The notes: a model not told the origin generated them from the letters alone. A stretch of DNA of 64,000 bases from Tenacibaculum sp. (GCA_022448525.1 JAKVCX010000007.1:261035-325034), one strand, 5' to 3'. Shown: positions 45,601 to 53,516, numbered from the stretch's first letter. Made by a program: numbers and translations.

Positions 45601-46385
45601 CCTGAGTCTATGTTAGTCCAATTCGTAGTACTGTAGGCTGCATCATCAACATTAATACAAGTTAAACTGGTATTATTTGTAACATTGAAGTTAGTAACAT
45701 TATTATTGTTACCGTTTTGAATGTTTAAACTAGTTAAAGTAGCTATATCATTAGCAATTAGAACTGTCAGAGCTGTATTCTTGGATAAATCTAAAGAAGT
45801 TAGTTTTGTAGAATATACATCGAGAGTTCCTAAACTTGTATTTGTACTTAAATCTAAAGTACTTATATCAGAATTCCATAAATCTAAATAATTTAAGTTA
45901 GGATTGTTGCTAGTATCTAAACTAGTTAAATCACAACTCGTACATGAAAAACGTTTTAATAAAGTAAGGCTGGATAAATCAATGGAAGTTCCCGTGTACT
46001 GTCTTATTCTAAAATCTTCAAGTGCCGTATTGTTACTAACATCTATTGAACTAAAAATGTTCCCATTTGATGCCCAAAGAACTCTAAGATTGATCAAACT
46101 TGAAACATCTAGAGAAGTCAAATTGTTATATTGAAGTTTTAAAGACTCTAAAGCGACAAAATCATTAATTCCAGTTAAATCAGAAATGTTTTGATTATTC
46201 AATTCTAATGAAGTAATTACTTCGATATTACTTGTTGGAACTTGTCCGTCTCCTGAAATATCATCATAACCTAAAGCATCCAATGCAGCTTCAAAGTTTG
46301 CATCTGGAATAGACGTATACTGAGCTGAAATTTGAATGGATGTAATTAAAAAAAAGCAGATTAATAAATAGTACTTATTCCTCAT
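36681..46385 (-). CDS. giant LRR surface protein, about 3,234 residues, 11 tandem units
   Basis: The frame runs from 46385 (MRNKYYLLICFFLITSIQIS signal peptide); a TTG at 46415 lies in frame upstream but spoils the signal. The body has 11 tandem units, each starting with YTxIPDANFEAxLxxLGYDD and ISGDGQVP, then a DLTGIEDF cap, BspA-type LRRs of about 21 residues (TSLDLSNNTAL type), and the close CxxVDDxxYSTTNWTNI. Unit periods in residues are 249, 248, 248, 292, 290, 334, 290, 247, 290 and 227. The C-terminal about 210 residues are the shared module with two dockerin-like loops and NPNIGKGEQF. It is probably a very long, flexible surface adhesin or binding protein. It has its own copy of the 111-bp promoter element. 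Confidence 0.85.
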   Translation of the reverse strand: MRNKYYLLICFFLITSIQISAQYTSIPDANFEAALDALGYDDISGDGQVPTSNIEVITSLELNNQNISDLTGINDFVALESLKLQYNNLTSLDVSSLINLRVLWASNGNIFSSIDVSNNTALEDFRIRQYTGTSIDLSSLTLLKRFSCTSCDLTSLDTSNNPNLNYLDLWNSDISTLDLSTNTSLGTLDVYSTKLTSLDLSKNTALTVLIANDIATLTSLNIQNGNNNNVTNFNVTNNTSLTCINVDDAAYSTTNWTNIDSGMFFNTNNCRYTAIPDANFEAALYTLGYDDISGDGRVPTDMIEVVTSLDVSHKTISDMTGIEDFTALEVLNCKTNPFETLDISNNTQLKSLTSSSGRLDEIDVTNNPLLEVLDVSANDDIALIDLSNNPLLQELTCNFNSITSLDLSKNTALEVLIIFNNNLTSLDLSANTSLVQLDAKNNNINSLDLSVNSSLTQLDANNNNLSSLNLKNGNNINMTLFDARSNTGLSCINVDDSSYSSTNWTNISSGMYFSMYDCRYTQIPDANFEAALTSQGYDDISNDGQVPTDIIETVTILNLSSKGITDLTGIEDFTALEELKANQNDLTAINLTNNPALRVLWIRQGNNDFSSIDVSKNTALEDFRIQYSGTSLDISNNTALTQFMCTDCSLTSLNTSSNTNLNYLDLEGSDITALDLSTNINLTGLEIDKTSLITLDLSKNTSLKYLYADNITSLTSLNIQNGANTNISAFETIGTPVPCVLVDDVAYSTTNWTNVEATTNFSATYCDYTTIPDANFEAALNNLGYDDISGDGQVPTELIEVITTLDVRNQNIADLTGIEDFVALTDLNLDTNVLTSLDLSSNINLQNLNFDNNTIATLNLGSISKLESIEGRYNQLSSIDLSQNPNLTFINLRNNLFTAINVANNPLLETINLRACANLTSIDISNNTNVKNLFFQDTHLNGLDVSNNSLLEVIVIERVNFNSIDVSHLSALTQLRIADNSFTTLDVSNNPALVRLECENNNLTYLNVKNGNNVNMSNGNFVATGNPSLICITVDDATWSTNNWTNIDNTASFNDLGCRYTTIPDANFEAELEALGYDDVNGDGQIPTRNIETVTDLDLRSKAISDLTGIEDFIALKSLNLKNNSLTSINLTNNTDLETLGISENDLTSIDLSKNLKLTTLDIGANPLTSLDVSNNTSLTRLECPVTDITSIDVSNLTQLTFLELFQTDITTLDVSNNLVLKNLILYRTNLTSLNLSLNTELTQLRIDYTDISTIDLTTNTKLTEVRVNGSDITTVDLSNQVALTDFYGQTGVLEYINIKNGNNTNITNFDVRNNSDLTCITVDDATYSTTNWTNISSSTSFTEGIYCDYTDIPDANFEARLEALGHDDISGDGKVPTRLIKDVTSLTVNGHSVSDFTGIEDFTGLTYLDVGNNNITSIDVSNLTLLTFLRVDGNSLTSLDLSTNTLLVDLRCSYNSGITSLSLSNNTLLETAHLGNNSLASLDLSSNPLLYDLRLSGNDLTSISFTNNTALQTLIVSNNPLTTLDLTANTALTSLYATNCGLTSLTNLNSTVLQDLYLQKNSLTNVDFSSSAATITNIYLSENSITELDFTGAISLKKLSIYDNNISSLDVTQAVSLEEVYVTDNDLTYFNVKNGNNGAIHEFHADNNPSLTCILVDDATTSTTRWISGIDDTASFSDTYCRYTAIPDSIFETRLESLGYDDISGDGQVPTVLIETVTSLTVNDLGINELTGIEDFTALVTLNARGNNFTTLDMSQNLLLEHLYINSNKLPSIDVSKNVLLRNLNIGSNSITTLDVSKNPDLRDLWVQGNGGLTTLDLSNNLEIRELYTYSSGVATLDLSIHSELRILSAYRTSLSSIDLSNNPELRALRVDETNVTVLDLSNNTKLETLRINNTGIASLDLSNNTAFKQLWGHDTDLSYLNVKNGNNTNVSTFEIENNTSLTCVLVDDASYSTTNWTNIPAGLVFREVYCDYTAIPDANFEAALEALGYDDISGDGQVPTPLIEVVEDLTIVSKSIADITGIEDFKALKTLNCAGNTFTNLDLSNNTELTSVITKFTPIATLNISNSVNLDLLVCSFNNLTTLDVSNNIALTYLECNNNNLTALNVSNNVALEDLRCGSNSLTAIDVTSNTALTSFWCQDNAITDLDLSNQAGLVSITVNNNSLTSLNVKNGNNTNVTNFIATGNASLTCINVDNVTYSTTNWLGIDNIANFSSTGCSYTLIPDANFEAELEALGYDDISGDGQVPTYLIEVVTSLALPNKGISDLTGIEDFVALTSLNCRVNSLTTLDVTKNTLLKTLTADGNSLTSIDLSNNTDLEILNLAGSNLTSIDLTSNTSLRKLLLNGNGGLTSLNIANNTKLVEVRAYATNITALDLSVHTDLESLECYNTQLSSINVSNNPELQTLRVDNTNITALDLSNNPSIETLRVNDTGIQTLDLTNQTVLKNLYAHDTSLTSLNVKNGNNTNVTTFRAEGNPNLTCIVVDDVTYSTNNWTDIDGTASFTNSYCSYTAIPDANFEAALEGLGYDDISSDGQVPTDLIKGITTLELNNQSITDFTGIEDFVGLTHLDVGNNSTGSIDITNLVSLEFVRLDAMSLTSIDLSKNTALVDLRCSFNSGITSIDVSNNTLLETAHIGNNSLSEINLNNNPLLYELRLSHNNLTSADLSSNTALTELNLSNNDLSYLNVKNANNTNILIFYSTGNPSLSCVLVDDANYSTTNWTNIDNTTSFSDTYCRYTAIPDASFESRLNALGYDDVSGDGQVPTALIENVTYLYVPVNAGSPITSLSGIEDFVSLERLICSGSRLTSIDLSNSPNLTEANLSNNSLTTISVNGLTALENLQLGGNKLTAIDVTTNTSLVDLDISGSDITTLNVTNNTALETLDIGSNEITTVDLSSNILLESFTFSSTTISSLDLSNNINLYYVEGEYADNLTELDLSALPLLDEVYLNDCALLTSINIKNGKNTDISDFETTGSPNLTCVVVDDATYSTTNWTSIDSQTKFNEVTCNTVQVAIKVYLQGAFINPNSGEESLMRDDLRIAGGVYGSTSPYSDSATISDAIKMDDAGTNSMVDWVCVELRDANDSSIIIAEKTGVLQRDGDIVNTTDNRISPLSFNVPSNNYYIVIKHRNHLGIMTASATSLSSSLTTLDLSSNSNLITGGSNALINMGGGIFAIPSGDFDENGQVQNIDTNSVIQLLGVSGYNKADLDMNGQVQNSDINNLLNPNIGKGEQF
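37355..46320 (-). repeat. 11 tandem coding repeat units of about 0.7-1.0 kb
   Basis: The unit marker (plus-strand TCATCATAAC or a close variant, coding GYDD) occurs at 46261, 45514, 44770, 44026, 43150, 42280, 41278, 40408, 39667, 38797 and 38116. Distances are 747, 744, 744, 876, 870, 1002, 870, 741, 870 and 681 bases. They differ by about 65 or 130 bases, which is one or two LRRs. All steps keep the reading frame. Confidence 0.85.
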
Positions 46386-46417
46386 GTTGTAAGTAGGGAT
46401 TTTATTTAAACACAATG

Positions 46418-46528
46418 CAATACTATTTCATTTTTGATTTCAATAAAAGAAATCACGGGGTGCAAAAAAGGGTGCAGAAATTCAAATCCCTTTATTTACA
46501 GTAGCTGTGGAGTGTTTTTTTTGAACCC
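46418..46528 (-). promoter_or_regulatory. duplicated upstream element, copy 2 (tandem TGCACCC)
   Basis: This is the partner of 33710-33820: GGGTGCA at 46458-46464 and 46470-46476 (period 12), -7-like TAGTATTG (46425-46418), and GGGTTCAAAAAAAAC at the far end. Spacings between all three parts are identical in the two copies (33 and 47 bases), which suggests functional constraint. It lies 33 bases upstream of the giant gene's ATG. Confidence 0.65.
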
Positions 46529-46539
46529 TACGAGGAATT

Positions 46540-46566
46540 CAAATCTCATTTTTATATAAAAAATAA
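46540..46566 (-). terminator. probable terminator of TPR-LuxR gene
   Basis: An AT-rich imperfect hairpin (ATCTCATTTTT and AAAAAATAAGAG around TATAT) lies just past the stop at 46571. Pairing is interrupted, so confidence is low. Confidence 0.35.
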
Positions 46567-46570
46567 GAGT

Positions 46571-48301
46571 TTATAAAGAACGAATGTATTCGTCTAATGA
46601 GTCGTTTTGGGTAAGATTTAATTTCTTTTTGAGCCTAAATCGAGTTGATTTTATAGCGTCTAAACTTGTTTTTCTTAAACTCGATATTTCCTTTCTGGAG
46701 AAGCCAAGCTTTATAAAAGAACAAACCTCAATATCGGTTTTTGTTAAATTAGGATGAAGGTTTTTTAAGTTTTTCAAAAAGTCATAGTTCAATGTTTCAA
46801 TATTCTTTTTAAGAACCATAATTTTTGAATCTTCGAGTTTATCTGCTTTTAAGTCTGCAATGATTCCTTTTAAAGTTACACCTTCTTCTGCGTATGAAAG
46901 TTTGGATAAATTTTTGGCTAATTTCTCTTTCGTTTGCAAATGAATTACCGTTTCTGTTAACAGATCGTTTACTTCTTCAGTTAATTTTTGTTTATCTGAA
47001 CTTAATATAGAAATTTCTTTATCACTTTCCTTTAGTTTCTTCTGAAATAGCTTTCCTAATTTTTGTTCTTTTAACCAACGGTTTCTGAGTAATCGAATTA
47101 CAAAAAATGCAAGGAATAATCCAATAATACTAAGAAGACCAATAAATTTATTTTGTGCTAATACTTTATCTTTTTCTAATGTTAGGATTTCTTTTTGTTT
47201 TACAAAAAGAATACTGTCTTTCATTTTCTTTTTAGCAAAAGTATTTGCCATTTCAATTTCTTTAATTTCTTTCAGCTTCTTATTATCGTAAATAGCTTTT
47301 TGAGAATCTTCATAAATTTTAAAATCCTTTAAAGCTTGGTTCAAATTCCCTAACTTTTCGTTTATCTGACTTCTCAATTTGTAAGTCATCGATTCTAAAT
47401 GTTTTTTCTCAATTTGATTGGATAAGGTTATAGTTGTGTCTGCATATTTCTTTGCTAATTGAAACCTTTTAAAGTTGAAATTAATTTTAGCTAAATCATA
47501 ATAGCTTTCACTTAAATAGTGTTTATGATTTTCCTTTAAGAAGAAGCTATTTGTTTTTTTAGCCATATCTAAAAGTGCTTCATAGGAGTAAACTCCGTTA
47601 ATTTCGTCAATCGAAACTTTACCATCCAAGCTTTTCTTATTAGCATCAGATTCTAATTCTTCAAGAGAGTATCTAACGAACTGAATGTTTGATGCATAAT
47701 ATTCAAGATTAGCTTCTACTTCATTGAAAATGGCTCTTGCTTTTTTTAAATAGAAATATGCTGAATCTTTTATTTCTCTGTGACTAAAGTTACCTGCTAA
47801 TAATCTGTAGCTTATGCCAAGTTGTTTTTTGAATGGCCTTTTATTTATTTCAATTGCGTTTTTGAAGAATTTATCAGCTGTTGTATAATCATATTGATAC
47901 GAATAAAGATTTCCCATATTCATATTAATGGTAATTAACTTATTCGTGTCTTTAATTTCTTCGTAAAGATCTTTGGCTTTATTGTAATTGCGTAGTGATT
48001 TTGGATAGTTGCTTCTTATTCGCGAAATAATTCCCCTTCTACTATATATTTGTCCGCGATGTTTTCGTGTATCATAGTCAACCGTATCTAACATGGTTAG
48101 AATTACAGTTAAAAGAGAATCAGCTTTATTTAAATCACGAGCATGATAATAAGCGTTGAGCCTTAGGTAATTTACAATTTTCACCGAATCATTTTCAGAT
48201 TCTTTTATGGATTGATGTAACTTAACAAGTCTAGATTCATCGTTTTGTGAAAAACAATTTAATGTAAAGGAAACCAGTATTAAACAGATTATTTTCTGCA
48301 T
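46571..48301 (-). CDS. TPR-LuxR type membrane regulator
   Basis: This regulator of about 576 residues starts at ATG 48301 (MQKIICLILVSFTLNCFSQ signal peptide); an upstream ATG at 48367 would add 22 residues. Layout: TPR-like helices (25-340), membrane segment near 385-405 (FIGLLSIIGLFLAFFVIRLL), coiled coil, and a LuxR-like C-terminus (HPNLTKTDIEVCSFIKLGFS, DAIKSTRFRLKKKLNL). From about residue 455 on it is highly similar to the protein at 48402 (EEGVTLKGIIADLKADKLED), so the two are a tandem duplication. It lies directly upstream of the giant LRR gene in the same direction and is a candidate regulator of it. Confidence 0.85.
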   Translation of the reverse strand: MQKIICLILVSFTLNCFSQNDESRLVKLHQSIKESENDSVKIVNYLRLNAYYHARDLNKADSLLTVILTMLDTVDYDTRKHRGQIYSRRGIISRIRSNYPKSLRNYNKAKDLYEEIKDTNKLITINMNMGNLYSYQYDYTTADKFFKNAIEINKRPFKKQLGISYRLLAGNFSHREIKDSAYFYLKKARAIFNEVEANLEYYASNIQFVRYSLEELESDANKKSLDGKVSIDEINGVYSYEALLDMAKKTNSFFLKENHKHYLSESYYDLAKINFNFKRFQLAKKYADTTITLSNQIEKKHLESMTYKLRSQINEKLGNLNQALKDFKIYEDSQKAIYDNKKLKEIKEIEMANTFAKKKMKDSILFVKQKEILTLEKDKVLAQNKFIGLLSIIGLFLAFFVIRLLRNRWLKEQKLGKLFQKKLKESDKEISILSSDKQKLTEEVNDLLTETVIHLQTKEKLAKNLSKLSYAEEGVTLKGIIADLKADKLEDSKIMVLKKNIETLNYDFLKNLKNLHPNLTKTDIEVCSFIKLGFSRKEISSLRKTSLDAIKSTRFRLKKKLNLTQNDSLDEYIRSL

Positions 48302-48401
48302 ATTGTTGAGGGAATGGTTCGTTCTAAACAAATGTAACTTAAAAATTTGTAAATCAAAATAGAGCAAATGTTTGTTGCGAACTTACGTTGCTGATCTGCT
48401 G

Positions 48402-50285
48402 TTATATTGACTTAATATAATCATCTAAAGACTGTTCTGCTCCTAAGTTTAGTTTCTTTTTTAATCTAAATCGTGTTGATTTAATTGCGTCGATACTTGT
48501 TTTTCTTAAGTTAGAAATCTCTTTTCTCGAAAGTCCAATTTTAATAAAAGAACACACTTCAATATCCGTTTTAGTAAGATTTGGGTGCTGATTTTTCAGA
48601 GATTTTAAAAACTCATAATTCAGAGATTCAATGTTTTGTTTTAAAATTACAATTTTAGAATCTTCTAATTTATCAGCTTTTAAATCAGCAATAATACTTC
48701 TTAAACTAACTCCTTCTTCTTCATGGGAAAGTTTAGATAAGTTTTCGGCTAACTTTTCTTTAGATCGAAGGTGGATTATAGTTTCTGCTAATAGTTCATT
48801 GACTTCTTCTTTTTTAGTGGTAACTTCTGTATTTAGGTCAACAACCTCTCTAGCCAATGCTCTTTTCTTTCTTATGGCTTTTCTCCAAAGGACATAAAAT
48901 ATCATGAAGGCAATTAAAAAGACAATCAATAAAACCGCTACGATTAATCTTCTTTTCTGTTTTTCAATTTCTTTATCTTTTTCAAGAAGTTCAATTTCTG
49001 TTTTCTTTTTGTAAATCTCTTGATCTTTACGCTCGGTTTCAAACTTCGATTGATAATATAAAAAGGTATTATCCTTTATAAGTTTATTGTTTGCTTCTTC
49101 GAGCTCCAAATATGTATTTAGATGTTCAAAAGCTTTTTTGTATTGACCAGTAGCACCATAAACTTTAGCAAGTTCTTTTTCTGCACTTTTAACTTTTTCT
49201 TCTTGACCTTCTTGACCTCTTAAGGCTAATACTTTTTGTAAAGCTTCTTCTGCCTTTTGGTAATCTTTCTTTTTACTATAAACTTTAGCTTGGTACTCAT
49301 AATTCATTCTCTGGAAAAACTCTGGCGCACTAGATTTTTGCACCCAAGTTTTAGCTTCCTCTAAGTATCTTTCAGCTTCAGAAACGTTATCTAAGTCTAA
49401 ATTATAATCTATATTTAAGTTTGCCAAAAACAAATTAGACATTACTTTTCGTTGCCTATTTTGTACACTATCGGCATAAAGCTTTGTAGAATCAATATAC
49501 TTTTTAACGTTATCAAAATTCTTAACTTTTTGATGAATCTTGGCTAAATTCCCATAAGCAAAAAATAAAGAAACGTAGTCTTTTATTTCCTTAGCGTTTT
49601 GAAGAACTTTTTCACGTTCAGCAATTGATTTTTGGTGGAAACCATTTTTAGAATAGATACCTGCTAATTCTGCTAAAGTGAAGTTTTTATAAAAGTTGTC
49701 ATTTAATTCGTCATATAATTTATAGGCTTCTTCGTAATTCGTAACCGCATTTAAAAATTCATTTAAATCGTTATAAACCTGAGCTGTAAAAAGTCGTGCA
49801 TCTGCTGCATTAATAACACCTTTATTTTCCTTAATAAAAATGTCACCTGAACGTTTGTAGTCAGCAATTGCTTTTTGATATTTATCTGTGTTATAAAAGA
49901 AACTTGCTCTTTTAAGTAATAGGTGTGCTTCTGTTGTTGGATCCTTAAAGAATTCTTTATATCCCAACATTTCGTCTACATAATATTTTGTGGAATCTAA
50001 TTGGGCAATACTGGTAAAGTGTTCTATTAAAAAGCGCGACTTTTTTGCGAATAAATCGTACTCTTTGAATTCTTTACCTAAAGAAATATATTCCTTTAAA
50101 AAAGCAATCTTCCTATCTGAATTTTCATTAACAGTTTTTTTTGTCAACTCATCTAATAGTTCGAATCGAGCTTTCTTTTCGGTTGTTTTTTCTAATTGAC
50201 TCGTTAATTCTTCAATCGATTTTTGAGAAAAGCCAAGAAAAGAGAAAACGAATAAAAAGACAGATAATAAAAATTGCTTTGCCAT
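48402..50285 (-). CDS. TPR-LuxR type membrane regulator (paralogue)
   Basis: This 627-residue protein has a signal peptide (MAKQFLLSVFLFVFSFLGFS), TPR-like repeats at about 100-400, a membrane segment near 445-465 (LIVAVLLIVFLIAFMIFYVL), a coiled coil with EVTTKKEEVNELLAETIIHL, and a C-terminal LuxR-like HTH (HPNLTKTDIEVCSFIKIGLS). It is nearly identical to the 46571 protein across the last 150 residues, while the TPR part has diverged, as expected for duplicated regulators that sense different partners. About 115 bases separate it from the start of its neighbour, so the pair may be one transcript. Confidence 0.85.
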   Translation of the reverse strand: MAKQFLLSVFLFVFSFLGFSQKSIEELTSQLEKTTEKKARFELLDELTKKTVNENSDRKIAFLKEYISLGKEFKEYDLFAKKSRFLIEHFTSIAQLDSTKYYVDEMLGYKEFFKDPTTEAHLLLKRASFFYNTDKYQKAIADYKRSGDIFIKENKGVINAADARLFTAQVYNDLNEFLNAVTNYEEAYKLYDELNDNFYKNFTLAELAGIYSKNGFHQKSIAEREKVLQNAKEIKDYVSLFFAYGNLAKIHQKVKNFDNVKKYIDSTKLYADSVQNRQRKVMSNLFLANLNIDYNLDLDNVSEAERYLEEAKTWVQKSSAPEFFQRMNYEYQAKVYSKKKDYQKAEEALQKVLALRGQEGQEEKVKSAEKELAKVYGATGQYKKAFEHLNTYLELEEANNKLIKDNTFLYYQSKFETERKDQEIYKKKTEIELLEKDKEIEKQKRRLIVAVLLIVFLIAFMIFYVLWRKAIRKKRALAREVVDLNTEVTTKKEEVNELLAETIIHLRSKEKLAENLSKLSHEEEGVSLRSIIADLKADKLEDSKIVILKQNIESLNYEFLKSLKNQHPNLTKTDIEVCSFIKIGLSRKEISNLRKTSIDAIKSTRFRLKKKLNLGAEQSLDDYIKSI

Positions 50286-50481
50286 GAAATACTATGAAAT
50301 TTGTTTGTGCTGTTTTAAATTTAAATTAAAACTCCTATAATCATTTAGTTATTACTATGAACTCCGTGTTGAAATCGTTTAATGGATTGTTTTGGATAAT
50401 AAGAGGTCAAGTAGAATGAACAAAAATGAATTCAAAAGCTAGAGATTATAAGGGGCGTGTCAAATCTAGAAAGAATAGTTC

Positions 50482-50510
50482 AAAAAAAAAAGCATCGCTA
50501 ATTGCGATGC
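50482..50510 (-). terminator. intrinsic terminator after tRNA-Asn
   Basis: GCATCGC (50510-50504) and GCGATGC (50498-50492) form a 7-bp stem with a 5-base loop, followed on the minus strand by a long T-run (50491-50482). It is the tRNA's 3' terminator, 9 bases past the tRNA end. Confidence 0.8.
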
Positions 50511-50518
50511 TTTTGCTG

Positions 50519-50592
50519 CTCCCCCTCTTGGGCTCGAACCAAGGACCCTCTGATTAACAGTCAGATGCTCTAACCAACTGAGCTAAGGAGGA
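50519..50592 (-). tRNA. tRNA-Asn (anticodon GTT)
   Basis: This is a 74-nt cloverleaf on the minus strand: acceptor TCCTCCT with AGGGGGA, D-arm GCTC...GAGC, anticodon stem TCTGA/TCAGA with loop CTGTTAA (anticodon GTT, Asn), T-arm CTTGG TTCGAGC CCAAG, discriminator G. The 3' CCA is not encoded. All stems pair, with one G-T in the acceptor. Confidence 0.95.
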
Positions 50593-50624
50593 GTTTGCGA
50601 CACTTGTTTTGTGTTTTGCGAGTG

Positions 50625-50654
50625 CAAATATAACACCCTTTTTTTAATTTGCAA
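50625..50654 (-). promoter_or_regulatory. promoter of tRNA-Asn
   Basis: On the minus strand TTG (50654-50652), 19 bases, then TATATTTG (50632-50625) match the Bacteroidota consensus TTTG-N19-TAnnTTTG very well. The leader before the mature tRNA would be about 26 bases. Confidence 0.7.
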
Positions 50655-50739
50655 GCTTTTTTCAAAAAAAATAAAAAAATATTTTTTTCGTCCTCAGAAT
50701 TAAAATTTTAAAAATAGAATGCTATTGTACTAAAAATTG

Positions 50740-50747
50740 TATTTTTG
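50740..50747 (+). promoter_or_regulatory. candidate -7 box of sucA
   Basis: TATTTTTG fits TAnnTTTG. Transcription would start about 33 bases before the ATG at 50787. No clear -33 TTTG at the expected spacing. Confidence 0.45.
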
Positions 50748-50786
50748 TCTTTGTTATTCTTATTACAGAAAAGTACAATTGTATAT

Positions 50787-53516
50787 ATGGACAAGTTTTC
50801 GTTCTTAAATGCAGCACATGTAGGTTTTATAAGTGAGCTGTATGAACAATACCAAAAAAACCCAGATGCAGTAGAACCAAGTTGGAGAAGTTTTTTCCAA
50901 GGTTATGATTTGGCTAACGAGAATTTTTCGTTAACCGATGAGGAAGAAGAAGTTGAAATTCCTGAAGAAGTTCGCAAAGAATTTTTAGTAATCGATTTAA
51001 TTAATGGATATCGTACAAGAGGTCATTTATTTACCAAAACGAATCCAGTAAGAGAACGAAGAAAATATACGCCAACTCTAGACTTAGAGAACTTTGGATT
51101 AACCCAAAACGATTTATCAACTGTTTTTAATGCTGGTCAAATTTTAGGAATTGGACCAAAAACATTAGATATAATAATTCAACACTTACAAGCAATTTAT
51201 TGCGATAGTATCGGAGTTGAATATATGTATCTAAGAAATCCGGAGGAAATTAAATGGTGGCATAATCGTTTAAATCAAAACGATAATCACCCAAGTTATA
51301 ATTTAGATGAGAAGAAATACATTTTATCTAAGTTAAACCAAGCTTCAACGTTCGAGAGTTTTTTACAAACTAAATATGTTGGTCAAAAACGATTTTCAGT
51401 TGAAGGAGGAGAAACTTTAATTCCTGGAATTAGTGTTGCCTTAAGAGATGCAGCTGAAAAATTTGGAGTTCAAGAATGTGTTTTAGGAATGGCACACCGT
51501 GGTCGTTTGAATACATTAGTTAATATCTTCAAAAAACCAGTTCGCGATTTATTCAGTGAATTCGAAGGTAAAGATTTCGAAGATGAAACGATTGATGGGG
51601 ATGTGAAATATCACTTAGGTTTAACTTTAAGTAAATCTTACAGAGGAGGCCAAGAGATGAAGATGAATTTAGTTCCAAATCCTTCTCACTTAGAAACTGT
51701 GGATGCAGTTGCTGAAGGAATTGTAAGAGCTAAAGTAGATTTAGATTATGATGGTGATGATGCCAAGATATTACCAATCTTAGTGCATGGAGATGCTGCA
51801 ATCGCAGGTCAAGGAATTGTATATGAAGTTGTGCAAATGGCACAATTAAATGGATACAAAACAGGAGGTACTATTCATGTTGTAGTAAATAACCAAGTCG
51901 GATTTACTACAAATTATTTAGATGCTCGTTCGAGTACATATTGTACGGATGTAGCAAAGGTTACTTTGTCTCCAGTTTTACATGTTAATGCTGATGACGC
52001 TGAAGCTGTTTGCCATGCAATGCAAATTGCAGTAGAGTATAGAGCTCGATTCAAAAAGGATGTTTTTATTGATTTATTAGGATACCGTAAATATGGTCAT
52101 AACGAAGGAGATGAACCTAGCTTTACACAACCTAAGTTATATAAGATTATTAAGAAGCATAAAAATGCTAAAGAAATTTATGTAGAAAAATTAGTAGAAG
52201 AAGGTTCTATTACAAAAGACTACGTAAAACAAATCACTGAAGAATTTAAAGATCATTTAGAAGCTGAATTTACAGAGTCTAAAAAGAAAACAACTTCTAA
52301 GATTCAAGATTTCATGCCAGATGTTTGGGATGGATTTGTAAGAAAGCAATTAGAAGATATGTTACAACCAGTTGATACTAGTTATTCAGTTGAAGCATTA
52401 AAAGGAATTGCAAAAGTAATATCATCAACACCAGAAGGGCATAAGTTTGTTCGTAAAGCGGAACGTATTTTACAAGGTCGTTCTAAAATGGTGTTTGAAG
52501 ACAATAAATTAGATTGGGGTACAGCTGAGAATTTAGCATATGGTACTCTATTAGAAGAAGGATTCAATGTTCGTATTTCTGGAGAAGATGTAGAAAGAGG
52601 TACTTTCTCTCATCGTCACGCAATTATGCGAGATGAAAATACATTAGAACGTGTTAATCTTTTAAATACCAATCCAAATAACAAAGGAGAATTAACAATC
52701 TTCAACTCTCATTTATCAGAATACGGAGTTTTAGGTTTCGATTACGGTTATGCAATGGCGGCTCCAAATACGTTAACTATTTGGGAAGCACAGTTTGGTG
52801 ATTTCGCTAACGGAGCACAAATCGTTTTCGATCAATATATTTCATCTGCTGAAGATAAGTGGAAACTTCAAAACGGATTGGTAATGTTATTGCCACATGG
52901 TTATGAAGGTCAAGGACCAGAGCACTCTTCTGCGAGAATAGAACGTTTCTTACAATCGTCTTCTACCGATAACTGGACAATTGCGAATTGTTCAACACCG
53001 GCGAATATTTATCACATTTTACGTCGCCAAATGAAACGTGAATTCAGAAAACCTTTAGTAGTATTTACACCAAAAAGTTTATTACGTTTACCAGCTGCGG
53101 TTAGTACAATAGAAGAATTAGCTGAAGGAGGATTCCAAGAAGTTATTGATGATACTATTGATACTGCTAACGTAAAGAAAATGGTATTTTGTACTGGTAA
53201 ATTTTATTACGATTTATTAGCTGAAAGAAATAAGTTAGAGAGAAATGATGTTGCTTTAGTAAGGATAGAGCAATTATTCCCATTACATAATGATAAGATC
53301 AAAGCTGTAATGGATAGATATCCAAACGTTGAACGTTATGTTTGGGCGCAAGAAGAACCTAAAAATATGGGATCTTGGTCTTACATGTTAGAGCGTTTTG
53401 AATTAGCTAGATTAGAGTGTGCTTCTGAAGAATACAGAGCGGCTCCAGCTGCAGGTTCAAGCACACGTTTTAAAGAACGTCATCAAGCAATTATTGACAA
53501 AGTTTTTGATAAATAA
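50787..53516 (+). CDS. sucA: 2-oxoglutarate dehydrogenase E1 component
   Basis: This 909-residue thiamine-diphosphate enzyme decarboxylates 2-oxoglutarate and passes the succinyl group to the lipoyl E2 in the TCA cycle. I choose the ATG at 50787 ([20 protein letters not shown]), which matches the family N-terminus; a TTG at 50745 is in frame but overlaps the candidate promoter. Typical blocks are [64 protein letters not shown] and [14 protein letters not shown]. The length is normal (about 930 in E. coli). The gene is followed after 32 bases by sucB, so the two subunits are co-expressed. The identification is firm. Confidence 0.97.
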   Translation: MDKFSFLNAAHVGFISELYEQYQKNPDAVEPSWRSFFQGYDLANENFSLTDEEEEVEIPEEVRKEFLVIDLINGYRTRGHLFTKTNPVRERRKYTPTLDLENFGLTQNDLSTVFNAGQILGIGPKTLDIIIQHLQAIYCDSIGVEYMYLRNPEEIKWWHNRLNQNDNHPSYNLDEKKYILSKLNQASTFESFLQTKYVGQKRFSVEGGETLIPGISVALRDAAEKFGVQECVLGMAHRGRLNTLVNIFKKPVRDLFSEFEGKDFEDETIDGDVKYHLGLTLSKSYRGGQEMKMNLVPNPSHLETVDAVAEGIVRAKVDLDYDGDDAKILPILVHGDAAIAGQGIVYEVVQMAQLNGYKTGGTIHVVVNNQVGFTTNYLDARSSTYCTDVAKVTLSPVLHVNADDAEAVCHAMQIAVEYRARFKKDVFIDLLGYRKYGHNEGDEPSFTQPKLYKIIKKHKNAKEIYVEKLVEEGSITKDYVKQITEEFKDHLEAEFTESKKKTTSKIQDFMPDVWDGFVRKQLEDMLQPVDTSYSVEALKGIAKVISSTPEGHKFVRKAERILQGRSKMVFEDNKLDWGTAENLAYGTLLEEGFNVRISGEDVERGTFSHRHAIMRDENTLERVNLLNTNPNNKGELTIFNSHLSEYGVLGFDYGYAMAAPNTLTIWEAQFGDFANGAQIVFDQYISSAEDKWKLQNGLVMLLPHGYEGQGPEHSSARIERFLQSSSTDNWTIANCSTPANIYHILRRQMKREFRKPLVVFTPKSLLRLPAAVSTIEELAEGGFQEVIDDTIDTANVKKMVFCTGKFYYDLLAERNKLERNDVALVRIEQLFPLHNDKIKAVMDRYPNVERYVWAQEEPKNMGSWSYMLERFELARLECASEEYRAAPAAGSSTRFKERHQAIIDKVFDK

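Noticed and set aside
37021-46134. Many plus-strand frames inside the giant LRR gene
   Set aside because: They are antisense shadows created by the repetitive composition of the real minus-strand gene and lack family features.
36681-46385. Regular spaced repeats suggestive of a CRISPR or satellite array
   Set aside because: The repeats are coding LRRs in one open frame with periods of about 65 bases and 0.7-1.0 kb; there are no identical repeats with unique spacers.
49330-49350. Single TTTTGCACCC inside the 48402 gene
   Set aside because: It occurs once, within coding sequence, without the second copy or the -7-like box seen in the duplicated element.
50745-50786. TTG start for sucA at 50745
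   Set aside because: The extra 14 residues are unlike the family and would overlap the candidate -7 box; ATG 50787 gives the standard N-terminus.
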